From Butyrivibrio sp. MB2005 (lineage in GTDB: Bacteria > Bacillota > Clostridia > Lachnospirales > Lachnospiraceae), in contig NZ_KE384160.1 in assembly GCF_000424285.1 (NCBI RefSeq), positions 16,258-53,897 of the forward strand: a DNA stretch of 37,640 nucleotides, read 5' to 3'. Made by a program: the position numbers and the translations under genes. A model generated the notes under the pieces. That model was not told where the DNA came from, did not search any database, and saw only the letters and a list, made by a program, of their open reading frames with translations. How positions within the stretch are numbered: the first letter of the stretch is position 1; the number at the start of each line of letters is the position of its first letter. This document shows, one piece after another, positions 31,505-37,640 of the stretch.

Positions 31505-32647
31505 ATGAAAGTAGTTACAGCAATCGATTCCTTCAAGGACAGCCTGTCTTCAATAGAGGCAGGTAATGCTGTAAAAGAAGGCTTTCAGCGCGTAAATAAA
31601 AATATTGAAACCATAGTCAGACCACTTGCTGACGGAGGAGAAGGTACTGTTTATGCTCTTGTCGTTGGTACCGGTGGTCATTTTGAGGAGGTTAGCGTAA
31701 CGGGACCTTTATCTGAAAAGGTCCTTTGTCGCTATGGAATTATTCCCGGAGATGTCGCAGTTATAGAAATGAGCGGCGCTGCAGGAATAACGCTTGTTAC
31801 CAATGAGCAAAGAAATCCTCTAAATACCACGACTTACGGCGTGGGTGAAGTGATTCTTGATGCCATTAAAAAAGGCTGTCGAAAATTCATTATCGGAATA
31901 GGCGGAAGCGCTACAAATGACGGCGGAGCGGGAATGCTGATGGCGCTTGGCTTTGATCTCCTGGATAAAGACGGAAGAAGAATCGAATTAGGTGCAAAAG
32001 GCCTTGAGAACCTAACTCGTATTTCCTGTGAAAACGTCTGCAGGGAGCTGGCTGAGTGCAGTTTTCATGTGGCCTGCGATGTAACAAATCCTCTTTGCGG
32101 ACCCGTTGGATGCAGTAAAGTGTTTGGACCTCAGAAGGGTGCTGATCCCGAGATGATAGCGCTGATGGATAAATGGCTTGAAAACTACGCAGAACTTGCG
32201 AAGACAGTAAAGCCTGATGCAGACCCTGATATTCCCGGAAGCGGCGCTGCAGGCGGAATGGGCTTTGCACTAAGGACTTTCCTAAATGCATCCCTTGAAA
32301 GTGGAATAGACATAATACTTAGAGAGACGGCGCTTGTCGACTATATAAAAGATGCCGACCTTGTTGTTACGGGAGAGGGTATGCTTGATGCCCAGACTTC
32401 CATGGGGAAGGCTCCTATTGGAGTTGCAAGACTTGCGAAAAGCTTTGGCAAACCCGTAATAGCTTTTTCCGGAGCTGTTTCCAAGGATGCGGCAGCCTGC
32501 AACGACAGCGGAATCGATGCATTTTTCCCTATTTTGAGAAGAGTATGCACTCTGGATGAAGCCATGGATGCAGAAAATGCGAAAAACAACCTGGCAGATG
32601 CAGCAGAGCAGGCAATGAGACTGATATACGCGGCTAAAAACCTGTAA
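31505..32647 (+). CDS. glxK: Glycerate 2-kinase (GlxK/GarK family)
   Basis: A 380-residue type-1 glycerate kinase that phosphorylates D-glycerate with ATP, feeding glycerate into lower glycolysis. Family motifs are clear: VVTAIDSFKDSLSSIEAG at the N-terminus, PLADGGEGTVYALV, GIGGSATNDGGAGML, VACDVTNPLCGP, GAAGGMGFAL and TGEGMLDAQTSMGKAP. Length is normal. GGGAGG lies four to five bases upstream of the ATG. It lies 62 bp behind the Old Yellow Enzyme gene and is probably in the same operon. The bases around its stop codon are duplicated downstream, as in two other genes of this window. Confidence 0.95.
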   Translation: MKVVTAIDSFKDSLSSIEAGNAVKEGFQRVNKNIETIVRPLADGGEGTVYALVVGTGGHFEEVSVTGPLSEKVLCRYGIIPGDVAVIEMSGAAGITLVTNEQRNPLNTTTYGVGEVILDAIKKGCRKFIIGIGGSATNDGGAGMLMALGFDLLDKDGRRIELGAKGLENLTRISCENVCRELAECSFHVACDVTNPLCGPVGCSKVFGPQKGADPEMIALMDKWLENYAELAKTVKPDADPDIPGSGAAGGMGFALRTFLNASLESGIDIILRETALVDYIKDADLVVTGEGMLDAQTSMGKAPIGVARLAKSFGKPVIAFSGAVSKDAAACNDSGIDAFFPILRRVCTLDEAMDAENAKNNLADAAEQAMRLIYAAKNL

Positions 32648-32695
32648 TAGATGGCAATGAAATTATGCTAAAAACCTGTAAGAGCAGGCAATGGA
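32605..32695 (+). repeat. Imperfect tandem repeats spanning the glycerate kinase 3' end
   Basis: AGAGCAGGCAATG (32605) ... GCTAAAAACCTGTAA (32633-32647) is followed by AGATGGCAATG (32649) ... GCTAAAAACCTGTAA (32667-32681) and a third AGAGCAGGCAATGG (32681-32694). The 15-bp block containing the stop codon is identical in both copies, 34 bp apart. Confidence 0.85.
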
Positions 32696-32705
32696 CAAGG
32701 CTGGT

Positions 32706-33923
32706 TCATTCAGCAATCGGAATCAGTGAATTTACAAAGATTTCTATAGGATTGCTGTCCTCTGAAGCCGTAGTTGCCCTGACGTGGGAGCTGTCGTATA
32801 CGGCATTATAAGGTGAGTAGCTATCAACATAGAAAAGCGTATCCTCTGTGGCCTTCAGATCCTCTATTTCTGCAGTGGTTTTGTTGTAGTAATGGTGAAG
32901 AAGATTGTCGTATTTATCTTCATATTTTTCCAATGATGCAAAAAACTCATCATATTCGCCTTCTTCGTATTCCTGATCATCCCAGGTGGTATCAACCTCG
33001 TACCATTTTTCACCGATTTTTACTACATTCCATGCGTGACTGGGCTGGTCATCATCAGAAGGCGGGATATACATTGCACTACCCGAAACATAGGCGCAGG
33101 GGATTCCGACTTCATGCATAAGATATTCAAAAGCAAATGAATAACCGCCGCAAATAGCATGATTTGGCCGCCCTTCGGAGTCGCATACAAGAGCGCCGTA
33201 GGCGGTATCGCCAAGTTCCCAGACTCCATCATTGTGATTGTCTTCCAAAATTTCATAATCATAATTGACGGTGTCAATAAGCTTATCGTGGATAGCAAGC
33301 TCAATTTCTTCATCAGACCCGTCCATATCAATGTTCTTGAAAAATTCTTTAGTTGCAGCCCGGAAGTTATTTTCCAGCTCGGCATCTTCTTCATTGGGTT
33401 TTTCCATGGTGTAATAATGAACTTCGTAGTTATCATAGGACAAAAATGTTGAATGAATTTTCTCATCTCCGGTGAAAAGATAGAAATATTCCGGATGGTC
33501 GTAGCACATGGCATAATAAACATTCCAAAGATGGTCGGGATCAAGCTCCTCCATTTTTTCGTGGGAGATTATGATAACGCTGGTGTAATCATCGCCGTCA
33601 CGGTTTTTCGCCAGATCCAGGAAAAGATCATACACTACCTTATCCGCATCGCTAAGCCCCTGATAAAGTACCCAAATGTCCTCTTTTTCAGAGGGACTGT
33701 CAGCCTTATCGTAGAAAACTATTTTTCCGGTTACGTCGTTAAGATCAGAAGAAACCTCAAAAGGGATGTAGGATTCATCAGAATTGCCGGATCTAATCTG
33801 AATTAAGGCATACGTAATTCCCCAAACAAGAAACATGCCGAATAATATCGACAATAAAGGATGTGAGCTCTTTTTATGGGGTTTTCTATTTCGATTAAAA
33901 TTATACTGATTTTTGTTTGTCAT
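32706..33923 (-). CDS. Membrane-anchored transglutaminase-like protein, catalytic triad intact
   Basis: A 405-residue protein with a short basic cytoplasmic N-terminus and one membrane helix (LLSILFGMFLVWGITYALIQ, residues 23-42), so the rest lies outside. The transglutaminase-like domain has the full triad: Cys258 in HAICGGYSFAF, His296 in PSHAWNVVKIG and Asp311 in KWYEVDTTWDD. Such domains act as cysteine proteases or cross-linkers in the cell envelope. The ribosome binding site is weak: only AAAGG about 15 bases upstream of the ATG. It converges on the glycerate kinase gene and diverges from the kinase gene at 34045. It is the active counterpart to the dead domain in the protein at 24518. 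Confidence 0.88.
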   Translation of the reverse strand: MTNKNQYNFNRNRKPHKKSSHPLLSILFGMFLVWGITYALIQIRSGNSDESYIPFEVSSDLNDVTGKIVFYDKADSPSEKEDIWVLYQGLSDADKVVYDLFLDLAKNRDGDDYTSVIIISHEKMEELDPDHLWNVYYAMCYDHPEYFYLFTGDEKIHSTFLSYDNYEVHYYTMEKPNEEDAELENNFRAATKEFFKNIDMDGSDEEIELAIHDKLIDTVNYDYEILEDNHNDGVWELGDTAYGALVCDSEGRPNHAICGGYSFAFEYLMHEVGIPCAYVSGSAMYIPPSDDDQPSHAWNVVKIGEKWYEVDTTWDDQEYEEGEYDEFFASLEKYEDKYDNLLHHYYNKTTAEIEDLKATEDTLFYVDSYSPYNAVYDSSHVRATTASEDSNPIEIFVNSLIPIAE

Positions 33924-34044
33924 TTATTTCGGTATACCTTTTTTAAGATAGTTAATATAATGGAATAGAACAGCGATGGTAGCGATATACACGTATAAGT
34001 TCTATATCATAATAACTATAAATCAGGAAAAACGGAACAGGAAA

Positions 34045-34785
34045 ATGAGAGAGTATAACGTAAATATCAACGGAATAGATGTAAATGCAAAATACAGCGA
34101 AACCACGATAAATACAGTCTTTTTGCCGCTATTGCAAAGGCTCACAGACATGCAGAAGAAAAAGGATGGACGTATTCTTGTGATGCTCGCCGCGCCTCCA
34201 GGAGCAGGGAAAAGCACACTAAGCAGCTTCCTTGAGGCTTTATCAAAAGAACAGGACGATATCTGCAATGTGCAGGCAATTGGTATGGATGGTTTCCACA
34301 GAAGGCAGGAATATCTCCTTTCTCACGACACGGAGCGGGATGGAAAGACCATAAAAATGGTGGAAATAAAAGGAGCGCCTATAACTTTTGACCTGGAAAA
34401 GCTTACTGAAGCTGTTAAAAGAGTGGCTTCCGGTGAAACCTGCGGTTGGCCTTCATACGACAGGCACCTTCATAACCCGGTGGAGGATACATATACTGTG
34501 TCTGAGAAGATCGTTATTTTAGAGGGTAATTATCTTCTTTTGAACGAGGATGGATGGCGCGATCTTAGGAATTATGCGGATTACACCATAAGGATTACCG
34601 CAACCGAGGATTTTTTGCGGAATCGCCTCATAGATCGCAAGGCTAAAAGTGGTAATACTCTGGAAAAAGCTACAGCTTTTGTGGACTTCAGCGATATGGC
34701 AAACGTAAGAATCTGCCTAAATGATTCCCTCGACGCTGATATGACATTTTCCCTTGATGAAAATGATGATTATAAAGCTCTGTGA
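34045..34785 (+). CDS. P-loop nucleoside/nucleotide kinase family protein (PRK/panK-like)
   Basis: A 246-residue soluble kinase with Walker A APPGAGKST (residues 50-58), followed by IGMDGFHRRQEYLLSHD, the 'D-G-F-H' motif of the phosphoribulokinase/uridine kinase/pantothenate kinase group, then GAPITFDLEKL, WPSYDRHLHNPVE and IVILEGNYLLL. These are shared with bacterial 'nucleoside/nucleotide kinase family' proteins thought to phosphorylate sugars such as fructose or nucleosides; the acceptor is unknown. I start it at the ATG at 34045 with CAGGAAA just upstream; the longer in-frame start at 33976 adds an AT-rich, unconserved-looking N-terminus. Confidence 0.85.
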   Translation: MREYNVNINGIDVNAKYSETTINTVFLPLLQRLTDMQKKKDGRILVMLAAPPGAGKSTLSSFLEALSKEQDDICNVQAIGMDGFHRRQEYLLSHDTERDGKTIKMVEIKGAPITFDLEKLTEAVKRVASGETCGWPSYDRHLHNPVEDTYTVSEKIVILEGNYLLLNEDGWRDLRNYADYTIRITATEDFLRNRLIDRKAKSGNTLEKATAFVDFSDMANVRICLNDSLDADMTFSLDENDDYKAL

Positions 34786-34856
34786 AACATATTTGGCGTG
34801 GTTAAGTCTTTTTATAAACTGCATCAAAAATTTTTTAAAATAGCACACGCTATATG

Positions 34857-34885
34857 TTGTATCTGATTTTTATCTACTGTACAAT
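34857..34885 (+). promoter_or_regulatory. Promoter of the 34935 gene
   Basis: TTGTAT (34857-34862), a 17-bp spacer and TACAAT (34880-34885). It predicts a leader of about 43 nt. Confidence 0.6.
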
Positions 34886-34934
34886 ATGATGTGAAAACAA
34901 ACAATCAAACAGTTTCATTCCAAAGGAGGCAGTG

Positions 34935-35156
34935 ATGATAACTGAGTTCCCACAGAGAATAACTATTGACGGTTTCGTTTATGAGAGGAAAAGTGCGCAT
35001 AACAACGCAATGTACTATGATTCAAAGGATAATCCTTCTGATATCACCAGTCGATTTATAAGTTTATATCCAAATGGGGAGCTCACCTACTTATGGGATG
35101 GTTTAGAGCTAAAATGGAATAAGCAATTTGAAGTAGTAAAAGAGATTGCTAATTGA
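34935..35156 (+). CDS. Small protein of unknown function
   Basis: A 73-residue soluble protein (start MITEFPQRITIDGFVYERKS, later LYPNGELTYLWDGLELKWN). No family was recognised; the alternating pattern suggests a small beta-rich domain. AGGAGG lies five bases before the ATG at 34935; a GTG one codon earlier is too close to that site. A plausible promoter lies just upstream and a hairpin downstream, supporting a real single gene. Confidence 0.7.
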   Translation: MITEFPQRITIDGFVYERKSAHNNAMYYDSKDNPSDITSRFISLYPNGELTYLWDGLELKWNKQFEVVKEIAN

Positions 35157-35220
35157 ATCATTGATGGAAGATGTCGCCTTTATTGCGGGATGGCATTTTC
35201 AAATTTATGAAAACAAAAAG

Positions 35221-35262
35221 CAGACCGATATCCGTGATTGGAGCGGTCTGTATTTGTTTGAG
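35221..35262 (+). terminator. Probable terminator after the 34935 gene
   Basis: CAGACCG (35221-35227) pairs with CGGTCTG (35244-35250) over a 16-nt, partly pairable loop and is followed by TATTTGTTTG. Confidence 0.5.
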
Positions 35263-35323
35263 CAGAACATTCTGTGAGGTGTTTTCTGGCCTTACGTAGT
35301 TTTATTTCTTGTGGAGGAGATGC

Positions 35324-35611
35324 ATGAAACCAAAATCGAAGATGAGCCGAATGCTATATGAAATCATGTTAAATGATGGCTACGAAGAGCGTTTTTGCGA
35401 TCTTATAACACAAAATTTAAATACTGATTTTACCGCGACACGCATGATAGGCTATCTTTCACACTATTCGCATCCGCCTCAGGGTGAGATTGTCGATGAG
35501 ATGCTTGCCATACTTAGCGACAGAGAGCGAATCATCGATAAAAAGACCGCCGAGCACTATAACGCCAGGTGGAATGAGATTATGATGGATAGTCCTTTTG
35601 ATGAGGATTAG
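35324..35611 (+). CDS. Small helical protein of unknown function
   Basis: A 95-residue soluble, mostly helical and charged protein (MKPKSKMSRMLYEIMLNDGY at the start; GYLSHYSHPPQGEIVDEMLA in the middle). The family is not recognised. GGAGGAG ends four bases before the ATG at 35324, which decides the start over an upstream TTG at 35309 that would translate the ribosome binding site. It lies 86 bp ahead of the histidine phosphatase gene with no terminator seen, so they may be co-transcribed. Confidence 0.75.
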   Translation: MKPKSKMSRMLYEIMLNDGYEERFCDLITQNLNTDFTATRMIGYLSHYSHPPQGEIVDEMLAILSDRERIIDKKTAEHYNARWNEIMMDSPFDED

Positions 35612-35697
35612 TGGATTTTTCGCAAAGATATGGTATTTTTACAGAATCTCATGATGCTTGCGAGGCTTTAAGGAATTAAAAAAAGAGGAATGATGAT

Positions 35698-36450
35698 ATG
35701 AGACTTATTTTTGTAAGGCACGGTGAGCCCAATTATGCTAAGGATTGCCTGACTGAGAATGGAAAAGAGCAGGCTGCATGCACTGCTGAAAGATTAAAAG
35801 ACGAAGATATCAGGGCGATATACGCGTCTCCCATGGGTAGAGCAGTAGAAACCGCTTCGTATACAGCAAAGGATCATGGACTTACTGTTAAAACCCTTGA
35901 TTTCATGCATGAAATCGACTGGGGTGATGCGAGAGGAGAGGCTGTAAGCGAAGATGAAAAGCTTGAATATGACGGACATCCCTGGACTCTTGGATATAAG
36001 CTTTTAACCGAGAATTCGCAGTTTGTTGGAAGCCCGGAATGGAGAAATCACCATTATTTCAAGGACAATATTTGTCTTCAGTATTATGAAAAGGTTTCTG
36101 CAGGCATTGATGAATTGCTTGAAGAATACGGCCTTTTCAGAAAAAACGGGCTGTATGAGTACCACGCAGGAAAGGTGGTTTCAGAAGCAGGAAATGATGG
36201 AGTGGCGGACAAGTTCGATGATACGGTTGCTCTTTTTGCTCACGGCGGCTCTGGGGCTATTTTGTATTCGCATCTTTTCAATTTGCCTTTTCCCTATGTG
36301 CTGACTTCCATGCCCTACGGTGTTTGCTCAGTTTCAATCATTAGCTTTTCCATGGAGAAAAGCGGGATGATAATTCCCAGGCTGGAGCTTTTCAATGATA
36401 TGGGACACATTCGTACGTTCAAAGCTGAAAAGCTTCATTTTGAGAAATGA
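35698..36450 (+). CDS. Histidine phosphatase (phosphoglycerate mutase-like) family protein
   Basis: A 250-residue member of histidine phosphatase branch 1. The N-terminal LIFVRHGEPN holds the phospho-accepting His8 in RHGE (residues 7-10); IYASPMGRAVETA supplies the second Arg, and VALFAHGGSGA the distal His. The insert between ~85 and 170 is longer than in minimal family members. It hydrolyses a phosphate ester of unknown identity; the 'DFMHEIDWGDARGEAV' segment resembles broad-specificity phosphatases rather than glycolytic mutases. GAGGAA lies upstream of the ATG. It converges on the split regulator gene on the minus strand. Confidence 0.9.
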   Translation: MRLIFVRHGEPNYAKDCLTENGKEQAACTAERLKDEDIRAIYASPMGRAVETASYTAKDHGLTVKTLDFMHEIDWGDARGEAVSEDEKLEYDGHPWTLGYKLLTENSQFVGSPEWRNHHYFKDNICLQYYEKVSAGIDELLEEYGLFRKNGLYEYHAGKVVSEAGNDGVADKFDDTVALFAHGGSGAILYSHLFNLPFPYVLTSMPYGVCSVSIISFSMEKSGMIIPRLELFNDMGHIRTFKAEKLHFEK

Positions 36451-36469
36451 GTCTGTTTTCCGGGTTCAA

Positions 36470-36961
36470 CTACTTTTTGAATTCAAAATAGAAGTTGCAC
36501 GCATATTCATTTTCTGCAGATGGCTTAGGTCGTGCATTCAAGAGATCACGGGTATCACATATCCGGATCTCTTTTTTATTCAAATAAAAGCTTAATAGAG
36601 GCTGCTTTTCATTGTATTTTATGTCTGTTGCTGCCAAAGGTATTGTTGAACCTTTACCAAGTTCGCCTAAATCGACTGTATTTTCAAACAGCGGGACTTC
36701 TGTGGAAATCATGGATTTTCCTGCAGAAATAGCTATTTTCACCTCGCCTGCAGCGTAATCCGGTATAAGAATGATTTCACCATTCTCAGGCGAACCGTCA
36801 TATTCAAAATTCATTTCAATTACACCGGTGTCGTCTTGCGTTTCTAAATTGCCATCGGAGTAGTAGAGCCTCAGGTACTTGTATGTATCGGTGGTAATAT
36901 ATTTGTAGATAAATATGTCATTAGGGATAGCGGCAAGTTTTATAGCTTCAAGCTCATTGCT
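36470..36961 (-). pseudogene. In-frame C-terminal remnant of the HTH membrane protein, behind a stop codon
   Basis: Directly after the TAA of the HTH gene (36962-36964) the same frame stays open for 163 codons: SNELEAIKLAAIPNDIFIYK, then YYSDGNLETQDDTGVIEMNF and on to the end FEFKK. The first ATG in this stretch (36814) has no ribosome binding site. The sequence reads like a compact extracytoplasmic domain, which fits behind the membrane helix encoded just upstream. It is most simply the severed outer domain of the same protein. If not translated by readthrough or reinitiation, it is dead. Confidence 0.65.
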
Positions 36962-37366
36962 TTAAAAAGTTAAGGGCTCAATGAAATTGCGAGGTTTCAG
37001 GGCTTTGTAAATAATAACGCCAATTATTGAAAGTGCAAGAATGGATACTATCAGAAGAACACAGATTGTTCTCTTTAGGAATTTCTGTTTGTTTTTGCTG
37101 TCTGTTGCTACACCCATGATATTTTCTTCGGATTTTTGAACTATTGTCTCCTGGGAAAGATCTTCGCCTGCAATAAATTCGTTGATGCTTATCCCCAATA
37201 CTCCGCAGAGCTCCGAATATACTGATACGTCAGGGAGGCACACGCCTCGCTCCCACTTGGAAACAGACTTATCGCTCATACCGAGCTTTTCAGAAAGCTG
37301 TTTTTGTGTCATACCCAGTTCTTTTCTTTTTCCTGCGATATATCTGCCAATTTTCACAAGATCCAT
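36962..37366 (-). CDS. XRE-family helix-turn-helix protein with one membrane helix (truncated)
   Basis: A 134-residue product: N-terminal Cro/CI-type HTH (residues ~6-60; GMTQKQLSEKLGMSDKSVSK then WERG), a linker, one membrane helix (VLLIVSILALSIIGVIIYKA, about residues 107-126) and a short tail ending EPLTF. HTH-TM proteins usually carry an outer domain after the helix; here a TAA comes only ~8 residues past it, and the same frame continues for 163 codons. GGAGGAG lies seven bases before the ATG at 37366, supporting this start over the longer frame to 37465. It would be a membrane-tethered DNA-binding regulator; targets are unknown. Confidence 0.85.
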   Translation of the reverse strand: MDLVKIGRYIAGKRKELGMTQKQLSEKLGMSDKSVSKWERGVCLPDVSVYSELCGVLGISINEFIAGEDLSQETIVQKSEENIMGVATDSKNKQKFLKRTICVLLIVSILALSIIGVIIYKALKPRNFIEPLTF

Positions 37367-37507
37367 ACAAATTCTCCTCCGGCAGAGATGATTTTGTTCT
37401 GAGATTTTGGTCTGATTATCATCCGTGCCATCTACTATAGTATTGAATTTTCGGAAAAATGACACCCCTCGAAAGTAGAATTGGTCATTTTATGAATAAT
37501 TAGCGAG

Positions 37508-37536
37508 AAAACCCCTTCCGACGATGTCGGTCGGGG
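37508..37536 (-). terminator. Terminator of the partial minus-strand gene
   Basis: Read on the minus strand, CCCCGACCGAC-ATC-GTCGGAAGGGG forms an interrupted hairpin followed by TTTT. Confidence 0.7.
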
Positions 37537-37551
37537 ATGAATCGCCCGTCT

Positions 37552-37640
37552 TCAACGCTTTGCTTTAACATATTTTCCAGATTTCTCATATTTTCTTCGA
37601 TGGTCATCAGTGCGCTGTTCTTCTATGTATTTTTTGACGG
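37552..37640 (-). CDS. 3' end of a gene entering from outside the window
   Basis: The minus-strand frame is open from the window edge to a TGA at 37552-37554 and gives a basic C-terminus (VKKYIEEQRTDDHRRKYEKS and eight more residues). A terminator hairpin follows 16 bp later, which supports a genuine gene end. Too little remains to name the product. Confidence 0.5.
   Translation of the reverse strand, partial: VKKYIEEQRTDDHRRKYEKSGKYVKAKR

Noticed and set aside
36962..36964. Programmed recoding (selenocysteine or pyrrolysine) at the split HTH gene
   Set aside because: The codon is TAA, not TGA or TAG, and no recoding hairpin was seen; nonsense mutation is the simpler reading.

Overview
The window looks like chromosome of a low-to-mid GC Gram-positive anaerobe, most likely a member of the Lachnospiraceae (Butyrivibrio/Pseudobutyrivibrio-like). 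This is inferred from strong AGGAGG-type ribosome binding sites, lipoproteins with E/T/A-rich linkers, a BspA-like leucine-rich-repeat surface protein, an Rpn-like EHQ-motif protein, a GH13 maltodextrin enzyme and a ferredoxin-GltD fusion. No tRNA, rRNA, CRISPR array, insertion sequence or prophage was recognised. Most genes lie on the + strand as single genes or short operons.

Layout. 1-6.6 kb: Rpn-like protein with heptad repeats (-), lipoprotein, PcrA helicase, a convergent lipoprotein (-), and a peptidase-U32-like protein. 6.6-10.1 kb: a non-coding repeat region (23-bp x2, then five hairpin-like elements every 63-64 bp), a nucleotidyltransferase, and a GH13 gene behind a LacI-type operator. 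10.2-16.2 kb: envelope and transport genes (PspC protein, MATE exporter, SPFH protein with a ribbon-helix-helix partner, alpha/beta hydrolase, CstA). 16.3-18.0 kb: a DUF2156 protein and a GNAT acetyltransferase. 18.3-24.3 kb: a 937-residue multi-cluster flavoprotein, a zinc-ribbon membrane protein and an S9 peptidase. 24.5-30.1 kb: a secreted protein with a catalytically dead transglutaminase fold and BspA repeats, an M48 protease, a SprT-like metalloprotein, a 74-bp tandem array, a small unknown protein and a secreted Cys-rich protein. 30.4-37.6 kb: an Old Yellow Enzyme homologue, glycerate kinase, an intact transglutaminase-like protein (-), a P-loop kinase, two small unknown proteins, a histidine phosphatase, a split helix-turn-helix membrane regulator (-) and the 3' end of one more minus-strand gene.

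Four patterns stand out. (1) The window is rich in short tandem repeats of unrelated period: 21, 23, about 28, about 34, about 40, about 64 and 74 bp. In three genes (M48, SprT-like, glycerate kinase) the last coding bases are repeated just past the stop codon, never in a multiple of three. (2) Upstream of two genes (16314 and 21177) the Shine-Dalgarno is the 3' arm of an inverted repeat that runs into a T-tract, with a promoter inside the loop. This would silence read-through RNA but not the gene's own transcript. (3) An XRE-TM regulator is cut from its in-frame outer domain by a single TAA. (4) A transglutaminase-like domain has Tyr and Lys in place of its catalytic Cys and His, while an intact version lies 8 kb away.
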